Assembly: GCA_002421005.1 (NCBI GenBank) | Contig: DIJC01000026.1 | Span: 211,174-275,173, forward strand | From: Enterobacteriaceae bacterium UBA5654 | Lineage (GTDB): Bacteria; Pseudomonadota; Gammaproteobacteria; Enterobacterales; Enterobacteriaceae | DNA length: 64,000 bases | Direction of reading: 5' to 3' | Part shown: piece after piece, positions 1 to 7,350 of the stretch | Position numbering within the stretch: the stretch's first letter is position 1 | Layout: every line of letters starts with the position of its first letter | Program-made: the position numbers and the translations under genes | Notes under the pieces: model-generated | Told to the model about the DNA's origin: nothing | The model's database searches: none | The model's input: only the letters and a program-made list of their open reading frames with translations

Positions 1-121
1 TTTTCAATATAAAAGAGATCGGATTACGCAACTCATCCCTTTTTGAAGGTGATGCGCACATGTCTGGAATTGACAGCGGTGAAACGCTCAGCCATAAACT
101 CCATATCAGGCACAAAGACAT
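1..121 (-). CDS. Possible partial ORF running off the left edge, coupled to the prepilin peptidase
   Basis: An ATG overlaps the prepilin peptidase stop codon as TGATG, with a GGAG motif 8 bases upstream, and the frame stays open for 40 codons to the window edge. The visible peptide starts with a hydrophobic stretch of about 18 residues (MSLCLIWSLWLSVSPLS) that could be a signal or anchor, but it lacks the usual N-terminal positive charge. In related pilus operons a lytic transglycosylase or secreted protein can lie near this end, but nothing visible identifies the product. A competing short frame on the same strand is also open here, so coding is uncertain. Confidence 0.3.
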   Translation of the reverse strand, partial: MSLCLIWSLWLSVSPLSIPDMCASPSKRDELRNPISFILK

Positions 122-939
122 CACCAATACTCCGTGATAAAAATCATCAAAAAAGCACTCACTGCAATGGAGGGACCAAATGGAATATAAAATGGCGTTA
201 CATCAGTATCATCGGATTCATTATTATTGTCGACGAAGCGTACAATCAGCCAAAATAGCCCCCCAAGCGTAGCCGAGGCCAACAGCAACACCGGCAGTGA
301 TTCCCAGCCCAGCCAGGCACTGCAAGCCGCATAGAGTTTGACATCGCCCTGTCCCAGTCCGTGATAGTTTCTCAGCCTAAGCCAGGTATACATTACCCCC
401 CACAGTAAGAGCCAGGTCAGCGCGACCCCAAAGATAGCGCTTTCGATGCTCACCGTTGTCTTGCCTGAGGCTGCAAGCAGTAATCCGCCCCACAGCGCCA
501 TAAATACCAGGCTGTCAGGAAGTAATAAAAATTTGCAATCGATCACTGCCAGAATATAAAAGACAGTGAACAGACCACACAATCCTGTTAATAAACAGAT
601 ATCTTTTGCATCGGGAAAAAACCATGCAAGGGCAAACCACGCAAATCCAACCAGCGCTTCAGACAAAGGATAGATCACAGCGATGGGCTGCGCGCATTGA
701 CGGCATTTACCTCGCAGAAGAAGCCAACTAATAACGGGAATATTATCCCAGGGTTTTACTCCCGCTTTACAATGTGGACAATGTGAAGGTGGCCACCAGA
801 GATTAATCCCCCGTTCATCCGTACTCTCCACGATCCCCATCATAATTGGCAAACGATAGATAACCACATTTGCAAAGCTGCCGAAATAAAGACCGATAAT
901 CAGAAGAAACCATGGCATAAGGGGTTGCAAAATATCCAT
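121..939 (-). CDS. Type IV prepilin peptidase (TcpJ/CofP-like, A24 family)
   Basis: An inner-membrane aspartyl protease that cleaves the leader of prepilins and, in this family, usually N-methylates the new N-terminus. At 272 residues it has the family's size. A cytoplasmic zinc-binding pair CPHC (about residues 54–57) and CRQC (79–82) is followed by several membrane segments. The two catalytic aspartates are visible at about D134 (AVIDC) and D199 in GLGQGDVKL, the GxGD signature. It is the last recognised gene of the pilus operon, 21 bases after the platform protein gene, with AAGGGAA as a ribosome site. Its presence makes the pilus system independent of the chromosomal PilD/GspO enzymes. 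In TCP and CFA/III operons a secreted-protein gene lies just upstream; here there is no room for one. Confidence 0.9.
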   Translation of the reverse strand: MDILQPLMPWFLLIIGLYFGSFANVVIYRLPIMMGIVESTDERGINLWWPPSHCPHCKAGVKPWDNIPVISWLLLRGKCRQCAQPIAVIYPLSEALVGFAWFALAWFFPDAKDICLLTGLCGLFTVFYILAVIDCKFLLLPDSLVFMALWGGLLLAASGKTTVSIESAIFGVALTWLLLWGVMYTWLRLRNYHGLGQGDVKLYAACSAWLGWESLPVLLLASATLGGLFWLIVRFVDNNNESDDTDVTPFYIPFGPSIAVSAFLMIFITEYW

Positions 940-960
940 ATCATTGTTCCCTTTAAATAA

Positions 961-1998
961 TCAGAAAGAACCACTGGAGCCCATTGTGGCGAGTTTATCA
1001 CTAAGCGAAAATAGCGCAGCAAATACCCATATAACAGTCAAGCCTAAAACAAGGGTCGAAAGTGATTTAAGCAAACTTGATATTTTGTTCATATACTCTT
1101 TAATCTGCTCTCGTGATTTCTCAGAGACCGCTGCCAATACTTCGTTAAATGAAGGCAATGAGGAGTAAAGACTAATATTAAGCAACGCGTCAGCACCTAA
1201 AAGGCCCGAGTTGAGCGCTTCACCATAAGTTGCCCCCGTTGTCATTTTTTTCTGCATATAAGAAATGTGCCAACGTAACCAGCGAGTTGAATTCGTGGAG
1301 ATAATCGTCAACGCATCATGAATTGGGATGCCATTTCGTAATTGCAACGCCAATATGTTCAAAAAAACTGAGGCTGATAATTGTTTGTATGTTGAAAATG
1401 GCATTATTCGGTCAAGAACCTTGTTGCGAATGTCCCCCGAAAATTGCGTCACAATAAATCTTATAAAAAAAACAATCATCACTGCGGCAACCAAAATATA
1501 TACCCATAAGCCTTCGCATAATGCTATGCCAAAGGTGTATAACACACTTGTCACTTTAGGCCATTTTTCTACAGGCAGCACGCTGGCGAATGCCGGGAAG
1601 ACCTTATAAGAGTAACCGGCAATGACGACAAGGGATAATGCCAACATAATCAACGGGAATGTCACTGCACCAATGAGTTTTTTTTGCAGTTCACTATTAT
1701 AATTAATCACACTTACCAGCGATTTAAAGCCATCGTCCAGGCTCCCACTTCGCTCTGCGGCATTGATTGTACTCAATTCAGTATCAGGAACAGCCCCTTC
1801 AAAAACCTGAGCAATTGAAGTTGTTTTCGCCATGCGTAAGACCAGTTCATCCAGTTTTTTGACAAACCCGCCCCCCAGTAACGATTTCCCTTCATGCCGT
1901 AATTTCTGAATGGCATCATACAGGGGCAACTCTGCACTAATCATATCAGCACAAAATTGATATAAATAGACACGTTGATTTTTGCTAAATTTTTTCAA
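961..1998 (-). CDS. Type IV pilus inner-membrane platform protein (TcpE/CofI, GspF family)
   Basis: The polytopic membrane protein on which the assembly ATPase acts to insert pilins. It is 345 residues, with two cytoplasmic T2SF domains separated by hydrophobic segments near residues 112–135 and 160–185, and a last one near 315–340. The AAERSGSLDDGF motif (about 81–92) corresponds to the conserved GE-x-SG-x-L signature of GspF proteins. The start is TTG, not ATG. It is supported by a strong GGAGGT five bases upstream and by the absence of another in-frame start before residue 19. The gene overlaps the ATPase 3' end by 14 bases, so translation is probably coupled. Confidence 0.88.
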   Translation of the reverse strand: MKKFSKNQRVYLYQFCADMISAELPLYDAIQKLRHEGKSLLGGGFVKKLDELVLRMAKTTSIAQVFEGAVPDTELSTINAAERSGSLDDGFKSLVSVINYNSELQKKLIGAVTFPLIMLALSLVVIAGYSYKVFPAFASVLPVEKWPKVTSVLYTFGIALCEGLWVYILVAAVMIVFFIRFIVTQFSGDIRNKVLDRIMPFSTYKQLSASVFLNILALQLRNGIPIHDALTIISTNSTRWLRWHISYMQKKMTTGATYGEALNSGLLGADALLNISLYSSLPSFNEVLAAVSEKSREQIKEYMNKISSLLKSLSTLVLGLTVIWVFAALFSLSDKLATMGSSGSF

Positions 1999-3514
1999 CC
2001 AATACCTCCAAATCCTCTGTCGCTAGCTGACCAAACTCCATCTGGAACCATTCTGCACACACTCTGCCTTGCAGCACAGTCGCCAGGGTTTTCTCACGGA
2101 TATCAAAACCCTCCGCCAGCGCTGGAGAATTGAAACGTTTCTTTCGCCAGATGTTATAGACTTTTAACCATTTTTGTTCGGCAATTGCTTCCAGTTCGTC
2201 GTAAACAGGTAGCAGATATTCAACAACCAATTGTCTACCCGCAATACCCGTATTCTTACATCGGGCACATCCGTCGCTATTTTTTTTATAACGAACGAAA
2301 TCACGCTTACCCACTGATAAAGGTGATGTTAATTGTTTACAATCAGGACACAACAACGGAATCAACTTCTGGCATTGTAATCCTGCGATAAAACCAGGCG
2401 TTGATAGTTTGTCACTGGTTATACCCAACGCGGAAAGACGTTGTAATAAAGAAACAATATTCCCGGCATGCACCGTCGTGAAACAGTAGTGTCCACTCTC
2501 TACCGCCCCTGCCAGTGCATTTGAAGAAATATTGTCCCTTATCTCACCCACCATCAGAACATCAGGATCACGGCGAAGTGATGATTTGATCGCAGAATGA
2601 AATCCACCCGACTCACCGCTCACTACGGAACTCTGTTTGGCACCATAAATCTGATATTCAACGGGATCTTCTACCGTCAAAAAACAGCCACGATCGTCAT
2701 AACGATGAATCTGCATCCATTCCATCAAATTCTTTAGTGTTGTTGATTTACCCGATCCTGTGGTACCCGCAATAATATATGCCCCATAGGGATTGCTGAG
2801 GATACGTTTAAGATCAGATATTTCTGCATCAGTGATGCCTAGCTTATCCAGGCTCGCTACCGATGCCTTATCTAACCCTGATGGAATAATACGCAAAACT
2901 GCGTGGTAGCAATCACTACTTTCACCAAAGATTGGATAATGTGCATAACGAAAACGATAGCTTCTGCCTTTTAAGTTATAAAGAATATTCGCATTTTGAG
3001 AAATATGCCTGTTCCAGGTAGTATCGCGTGTACTGGCTTCAACGTTATAGAGAACGAAAACCAACTCATCGCAACGTAAAGCTTTCATTTGAATAAATGG
3101 ACATAAAACACCATTTATTCTGAGCTCAACCTGAGCGACGACGTCATTTCGTGTGATATGTAAATCACTTGCCCCCATATCGACGGCACGCTGTAATAAA
3201 CTCTCCAGATAAACCTGAGTATTACTTGAATCTTGCTCGAGCAAGCGTAGATCGGTAGACGTTATTTTTTCAATAATTTTAAAATAAACGCTTTCGTTGA
3301 TCTGCGCTATGCCCTTTACGGTTATGTTATGAGTGACCTGCAGACGATGAATGATCGCCTGCATTGAACTCAAATTATCAATTAGTAATGTATACTCAAT
3401 AAGCCAAAATTCCTCCTCGCGTTGAGCGACGAGTATAGAGTCATCAAACTCTAAAAAATGCCATTCTTCAGAATTAATGCTCTCATCAGCTAGTTGGATA
3501 TAATCTAATATCAC
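1985..3514 (-). CDS. Type IV pilus assembly ATPase (TcpT/CofH, GspE family)
   Basis: The cytoplasmic secretion ATPase that powers pilus extension. It has 509 residues, like TcpT. GASDLHI (114–120) begins the N2 domain. Walker A is GTTGSGKS (250–257), the Asp box lies around VEDPVEY (281–287), Walker B is in RRDPDVLMVGEIRD (about 314–326), and the His box is TTVHAGN (346–352). A zinc-type tetracysteine follows, with CPDC at 389–392 and CARC at 416–419, as in extension ATPases. No second ATPase of the PilT retraction type is present, which is typical of TCP and CFA/III. The start is GTG, overlapping the stop of the upstream gene as GTGA, with AGGAAG upstream. Confidence 0.93.
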   Translation of the reverse strand: MILDYIQLADESINSEEWHFLEFDDSILVAQREEEFWLIEYTLLIDNLSSMQAIIHRLQVTHNITVKGIAQINESVYFKIIEKITSTDLRLLEQDSSNTQVYLESLLQRAVDMGASDLHITRNDVVAQVELRINGVLCPFIQMKALRCDELVFVLYNVEASTRDTTWNRHISQNANILYNLKGRSYRFRYAHYPIFGESSDCYHAVLRIIPSGLDKASVASLDKLGITDAEISDLKRILSNPYGAYIIAGTTGSGKSTTLKNLMEWMQIHRYDDRGCFLTVEDPVEYQIYGAKQSSVVSGESGGFHSAIKSSLRRDPDVLMVGEIRDNISSNALAGAVESGHYCFTTVHAGNIVSLLQRLSALGITSDKLSTPGFIAGLQCQKLIPLLCPDCKQLTSPLSVGKRDFVRYKKNSDGCARCKNTGIAGRQLVVEYLLPVYDELEAIAEQKWLKVYNIWRKKRFNSPALAEGFDIREKTLATVLQGRVCAEWFQMEFGQLATEDLEVLVEKI

Positions 3515-4056
3515 CTTGAAGCTTCCTTGATATTTACAATATCACCAGAAACATATTGTGCTATGTAATTGTAGCCTGCATAGCTAAAACGTTGATTGAG
3601 AGGAACCATTTTAATTCCACCACCTTCACCCGTTACTGCAACACGTTTCTGTCCAGCGATTTCAGAGATGAGTAAAGCACGTAATGCAGGTGCATTAACC
3701 GAAACGGACTGTTCATCCGTATCCGTAGATTCAGTCACCGCTTGATTGCCAGACGGCACTGAAGGTGCTGCCATACGGCTGCCTTCTCCTTTTAATTTAC
3801 GGATATCACTACGCAGCTTCTCCAGCGCGAGTTCGTTCGATAATTTTTTTCTCTGTTTTTCGAAAGCAAAATCATCTTCCATCAAAGTGATAACATGATC
3901 CTGCATTCTGGACTGATTCTCGGATCCTTGCTGTGAAGCATCATCTGAAACTTTAGCCACGATTTCCTGAGCAGGTTTTACTGCTGATGTTCCCTCAGCC
4001 ATGACAATAGCCGGAGCCATAAACAGTCCTGAAATGATTAAAGTCCTTTTTTGCAT
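3511..4056 (-). CDS. Periplasmic pilus biogenesis protein (TcpS/CofG/PilP-like)
   Basis: A 181-residue protein with a clear signal peptide ending near VMA-EG (about residue 21), so it is probably periplasmic. Residues 50–90 are charged and likely form a coiled coil. The C-terminal 60 residues (starting near VNAPALRALLISEIAG) form the compact part resembling the PilP-type biogenesis proteins of thin pili. Its position between the TcpD-like gene and the ATPase matches tcpS in TCP and cofG in CFA/III. It overlaps the upstream gene by 19 bases and the ATPase by 4. The role is inferred from position and secretion signal; sequence similarity in these small proteins is weak. Confidence 0.7.
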   Translation of the reverse strand: MQKRTLIISGLFMAPAIVMAEGTSAVKPAQEIVAKVSDDASQQGSENQSRMQDHVITLMEDDFAFEKQRKKLSNELALEKLRSDIRKLKGEGSRMAAPSVPSGNQAVTESTDTDEQSVSVNAPALRALLISEIAGQKRVAVTGEGGGIKMVPLNQRFSYAGYNYIAQYVSGDIVNIKEASR

Positions 4057-4868
4057 ACCAGCTCCCCGCTCAGTGTAAATTTGTCTTTAAGTTCGATTGA
4101 TTTAATCACAAATGCTTGTGCAATTTTTTGTCTGGCAAGGACAGACACTAGCTGTGTAAAGCTGATGTTTTTGTCTGCCTGCAACTTCCATTTGACTGAC
4201 ATGAGTTGCCATGAGTTTATCGCATCCTTAACGCTAAGTTCCTGATCAGCAGCCGCTGATGAAGGCATTCCACTCATTTCAATTTGGTATTGAGTGCTAC
4301 TCATCGAATTCCAGGTGTTGATCGCACTTAGCATTGAAGTACAACCAGGAAGATCGGCCTGTTTACCGGCACCCCATTGCGTGAGCCAAGGGTGCACATT
4401 CAACCCTGAAGGAATATTACTGTAATCAAGCGTAGTGGCTGAGAAACTTGGTGAATAATCTTTACCGTCAATTGTCATATCAGCAACATTAAAAATTAGC
4501 CCACCTTTCAAAGAAAAACTGACTGCACACCCGGTAGGCGTACACTTCATTTGTGCTAATGAGAAACCGAGGAAATCCAGTTTCTGGACGTTACTCTGAA
4601 TCGATAAAGCCAGTTTTTCCAGCGCGGTGATATCACCACCGGAGAGCGTATCCTGATAGTATTTTTTTACACTCGCTATCTTACGTTGACGCTCCTGCCG
4701 TTGACGCTCCAGAGCTTCCTGACGTACTTTCTCCGGATGGTAAACGAAATAATAATATCCTGTCCCCGCCGCACAACTCGCCAGCAGCACAGTACTTATC
4801 AGGAGTGTTATCTGCATTTTGCGATTCATGCTGTTCTTCCATAAATAGAGCCTGTCAATTCCAGCCAT
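4038..4868 (-). CDS. Bitopic inner-membrane pilus biogenesis protein (TcpD/CofF-like)
   Basis: A 276-residue protein, the size of TcpD (about 278). A single membrane segment near residues 18–42 is followed by a basic coiled coil (EALERQRQERQRK) and a mostly periplasmic domain with four cysteines. The start MAGID has AGGA eight bases upstream. A second methionine (MNRKMQ, residue 14) lacks that support, so the longer form is preferred. Between the TcpR-like and TcpS-like genes it occupies the tcpD/cofF position, whose products form the inner-membrane alignment subcomplex. Function is inferred from order, size and topology rather than from a recognised catalytic motif. Confidence 0.68.
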   Translation of the reverse strand: MAGIDRLYLWKNSMNRKMQITLLISTVLLASCAAGTGYYYFVYHPEKVRQEALERQRQERQRKIASVKKYYQDTLSGGDITALEKLALSIQSNVQKLDFLGFSLAQMKCTPTGCAVSFSLKGGLIFNVADMTIDGKDYSPSFSATTLDYSNIPSGLNVHPWLTQWGAGKQADLPGCTSMLSAINTWNSMSSTQYQIEMSGMPSSAAADQELSVKDAINSWQLMSVKWKLQADKNISFTQLVSVLARQKIAQAFVIKSIELKDKFTLSGELVCKKGL

Positions 4869-4880
4869 CCATTTATTCCT

Positions 4881-5420
4881 TTAGATAAATTTTAATAACA
4901 ATGTTGTAAGTATGAGTATTGCGACTCCACCTAATGCCAGCCCAACGATCACTGCCTGACGTTTCTTCTTCAGCTTATTCTGGTGAGCAACACAGTTTTC
5001 AATAACATTGTTAATCATCGTCTCATCAAGCTCTCTGACATTAAGATGTTGATACAGAGAATTAGTTTTCAATTGCTCTCGTAAGTGTATCCAAAAGCGT
5101 TGCGATACAATTCGGTCGCTACCGGATACTAGCTCTCCATTGGCTATAATAAGAAAGTAATAATTACCTTTTGTTTCCAGCCAATAAATAGCATCTCCAT
5201 ACAACTCCTTAGCATGTAGCGCAAACGGTTCATATAAAGTCGAATGTTTTGCACAAAATCCCATGCATCGAACGTTGTCGGTGTTCAGATACTCTATGAG
5301 CCGATGATCACGTTTTAGCGCAGTCAGCCATTGAAGATAGAATGGCTCATATTCTGCCGGCGTATAGCCCCAAACGTTTTCTATCAGCACATTATTCTGT
5401 TTGAGCTTTTCCAGACGCAT
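4881..5420 (-). CDS. Tail-anchored pilus biogenesis protein (TcpR/CofE-like)
   Basis: A 179-residue protein with a soluble N-terminal part and a single C-terminal hydrophobic segment (about residues 156–178, AVIVGLALGGVAILILTTLL), preceded by a KKKRQ stop-transfer-like cluster. The topology predicts a cytoplasmic domain anchored in the inner membrane. It starts six bases after the secretin stop and matches the tcpR/cofE position. These proteins are required for pilus assembly in the TCP class and are thought to belong to the inner-membrane complex. No enzymatic motif is visible. Confidence 0.65.
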   Translation of the reverse strand: MRLEKLKQNNVLIENVWGYTPAEYEPFYLQWLTALKRDHRLIEYLNTDNVRCMGFCAKHSTLYEPFALHAKELYGDAIYWLETKGNYYFLIIANGELVSGSDRIVSQRFWIHLREQLKTNSLYQHLNVRELDETMINNVIENCVAHQNKLKKKRQAVIVGLALGGVAILILTTLLLKFI

Positions 5421-5426
5421 AGTTTA

Positions 5427-6875
5427 TCACCGCGTATACGTGGGCGCGCGATAGTTATCAATACCTACGACCATCACAACCGTATCAATGTTGTCACCGC
5501 TGGTATAGTTTCCACCCATGATTGAAAAAGTACGCCCATCACTGTCTTCCTTAGCCTCATATTTGCTCACCATCAACAAACTGCCGGGGGTAATCGTCGA
5601 GACGTTAAAGGTTTCTGTTGTACTGACCGAAGGCAGCTGTACATTATCAAACACATCAATGGAATTGAGGAATCGTTTCGTGAAACCACTGGCGACTTCA
5701 ATTCTGCCATCCGTTAAAATACGGGGGGTTATGATAAAACTGGTACCCGTAACCAGCTCAGACGTTTCAACGGCCGTGTCAACATTCCCGGTTGTCGAGT
5801 TCTCCTCACGGGTTCGACTGGAGACATAGTACTGAGAGTTCGTCAGGTTAAGAGGGATCGGGACATTATTCCTGGTAATAAAAGAACCACTCTGAAGAAC
5901 TTTACTTCCTGTTAATTCGTACAAGGCATCCAGCTGACTTGTGACGTCAAGATGGCTATTTTTCCAACCCGTCGTTAATCCACCAGAGAGTTTTGCCAGC
6001 ATATCATTGCTATCAATACCAATTGAGGTTGTTCCATCATTAAAGTTGACATTTACACCAGCACCAAACTCTTTTGTTTTGCTTTTGTCCAGAGTAAATA
6101 TTTTATATGTAAGAACAAACTGACGAGAATTATCCGCCTGATACTTCTTAAGCACCTCATTGAGCGCCTTGTATTCAGAAGGACGTGCATTCAAAGTAAT
6201 AATCGAGGCATCTTTAAAGATACTATAGACTCCGCTGGTAATATATTTACCGGCCATATCTTCCACATCATCCCAGAATGACGATTCAAATTTTTGTTCT
6301 GTCTTTCCTTTTAACCCACCGCCCGAAGTGGCCTGATTACCAGAAAGATCAAGGCTTGCTTCAAACTTATTATTCTCGCCGTAAAAATCTAAACGGATCA
6401 CATAATTCTCAAAATAAGAGACTTTCAGAATACCGTTATCATCCAGTACAGGATTCACATCATAGAGCGTTGAGATATAATTAACGAATTCTTCAAATGT
6501 GCCCTCAAAGGATACGCTATGAGTGTCCTCACCGACTGTGTCATTACTGGCTTTACCGCCGCTCGGGGCAGTATTAATGCGATAGCTGGTACCTGTTTGC
6601 GCAGAAACAGCTTCAAGCACTGTCATTAAGTCAGTCTGTTCATAAGACTGAATTTTCACATGCTTACGTAATAAAGCCTGTTTCTTTGAATTATAATCGA
6701 CTTTTTTACCCAGGTAAGCATTGTCGTATTTCATATAGCCTGATGACTTCATCTGTTCAGGTGTTGTAGGCGAGCCTGTTTCAGATAATACATTATCCTG
6801 GTTATATTTGTGATCGAAAACCGTACATCCCTGTAAAGCAATACTTAAACATATGGCAATTGCTTTTAATTTCAT
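5427..6875 (-). CDS. Outer-membrane secretin lipoprotein (TcpC/CofD/BfpB/PilN family)
   Basis: The gated outer-membrane channel through which the pilus exits. It has 482 residues with a lipoprotein signal ending in the lipobox LQGC (Cys17). An N-domain region lies around residues 60–150 (including MTVLEAVSAQTGTSYRI), and the C-terminal half has the secretin domain with amphipathic strands and the conserved GSFITRNNVPIPL and ETSELVTGTSFIITPRI stretches. The ribosome site GGGAA lies upstream of the ATG. In the TCP class this protein works with the small TcpQ-like protein encoded just upstream, which helps its outer-membrane localisation. It is one of the most family-diagnostic proteins of the operon. 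Confidence 0.92.
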   Translation of the reverse strand: MKLKAIAICLSIALQGCTVFDHKYNQDNVLSETGSPTTPEQMKSSGYMKYDNAYLGKKVDYNSKKQALLRKHVKIQSYEQTDLMTVLEAVSAQTGTSYRINTAPSGGKASNDTVGEDTHSVSFEGTFEEFVNYISTLYDVNPVLDDNGILKVSYFENYVIRLDFYGENNKFEASLDLSGNQATSGGGLKGKTEQKFESSFWDDVEDMAGKYITSGVYSIFKDASIITLNARPSEYKALNEVLKKYQADNSRQFVLTYKIFTLDKSKTKEFGAGVNVNFNDGTTSIGIDSNDMLAKLSGGLTTGWKNSHLDVTSQLDALYELTGSKVLQSGSFITRNNVPIPLNLTNSQYYVSSRTREENSTTGNVDTAVETSELVTGTSFIITPRILTDGRIEVASGFTKRFLNSIDVFDNVQLPSVSTTETFNVSTITPGSLLMVSKYEAKEDSDGRTFSIMGGNYTSGDNIDTVVMVVGIDNYRAPTYTR

Positions 6876-6899
6876 TTGCTTGTTCCCTTATCCCGTCAA

Positions 6900-7331
6900 T
6901 CACTGCTCATCAATAACCAGCACGCTGTTCTTTTGGAAATACTTTATCACCAGCCCATAATTCTCTGATGTGAAAAGCTCGCCTAATCTCAACAGAACAG
7001 TGTCTTTATCACGCTCTGTCATATGAATACTTTTATAAATAAGGTAGTCATGGTTACTGTTCCACAACACTTTGAAACCGTTTTTCTCTGCCCATGTTTT
7101 CAGTTGCTGGCTAAGTAACTCTCCCTCTATAAGATCGAGCGTGACATTTGCAGACGCAACATTTAGCGCCCCCTGAGTCGTGGTCACCTCCCGGCCTGCA
7201 GAAAACGGATTTCTTGGAGCTGCAGAAGAAATACCTGCTGTTTCTGAAACAAGTTCTACTGTATCTGCAGCATATCCTCCCCAACTACAGGACATGCATC
7301 CTACCAGTATTATCGATTTAATTTTTTTCAT
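6900..7331 (-). CDS. Secretin-partner periplasmic protein (TcpQ/CofC, PilL C-terminal domain)
   Basis: A small exported protein of 143 residues. The signal peptide MKKIKSIILVGCMSCSWGGYA is likely cleaved before AD. The C-terminal 75 residues (beginning near LLSQQLKTWAEKNGFKVLW) match the TcpQ-type domain of thin-pilus proteins, which helps the secretin reach and stay in the outer membrane. A longer reading to 7361 would need a TTG start inside the minor pilin gene; the ATG at 7331, 20 bases after the previous stop and directly before the signal peptide, is preferred. It sits between the minor pilin and secretin genes, as in tcp and cof. Confidence 0.8.
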   Translation of the reverse strand: MKKIKSIILVGCMSCSWGGYAADTVELVSETAGISSAAPRNPFSAGREVTTTQGALNVASANVTLDLIEGELLSQQLKTWAEKNGFKVLWNSNHDYLIYKSIHMTERDKDTVLLRLGELFTSENYGLVIKYFQKNSVLVIDEQ

Positions 7332-7350
7332 GTTATTCAATCCGTTGACA

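Noticed and set aside
25..120. Alternative minus-strand frame ending near position 27 (…AVNSRHVRITFKKG)
   Set aside because: It lacks a good start and ribosome site and overlaps the better-placed TGATG-coupled frame; the peptide looks plausible, so the choice is not certain.
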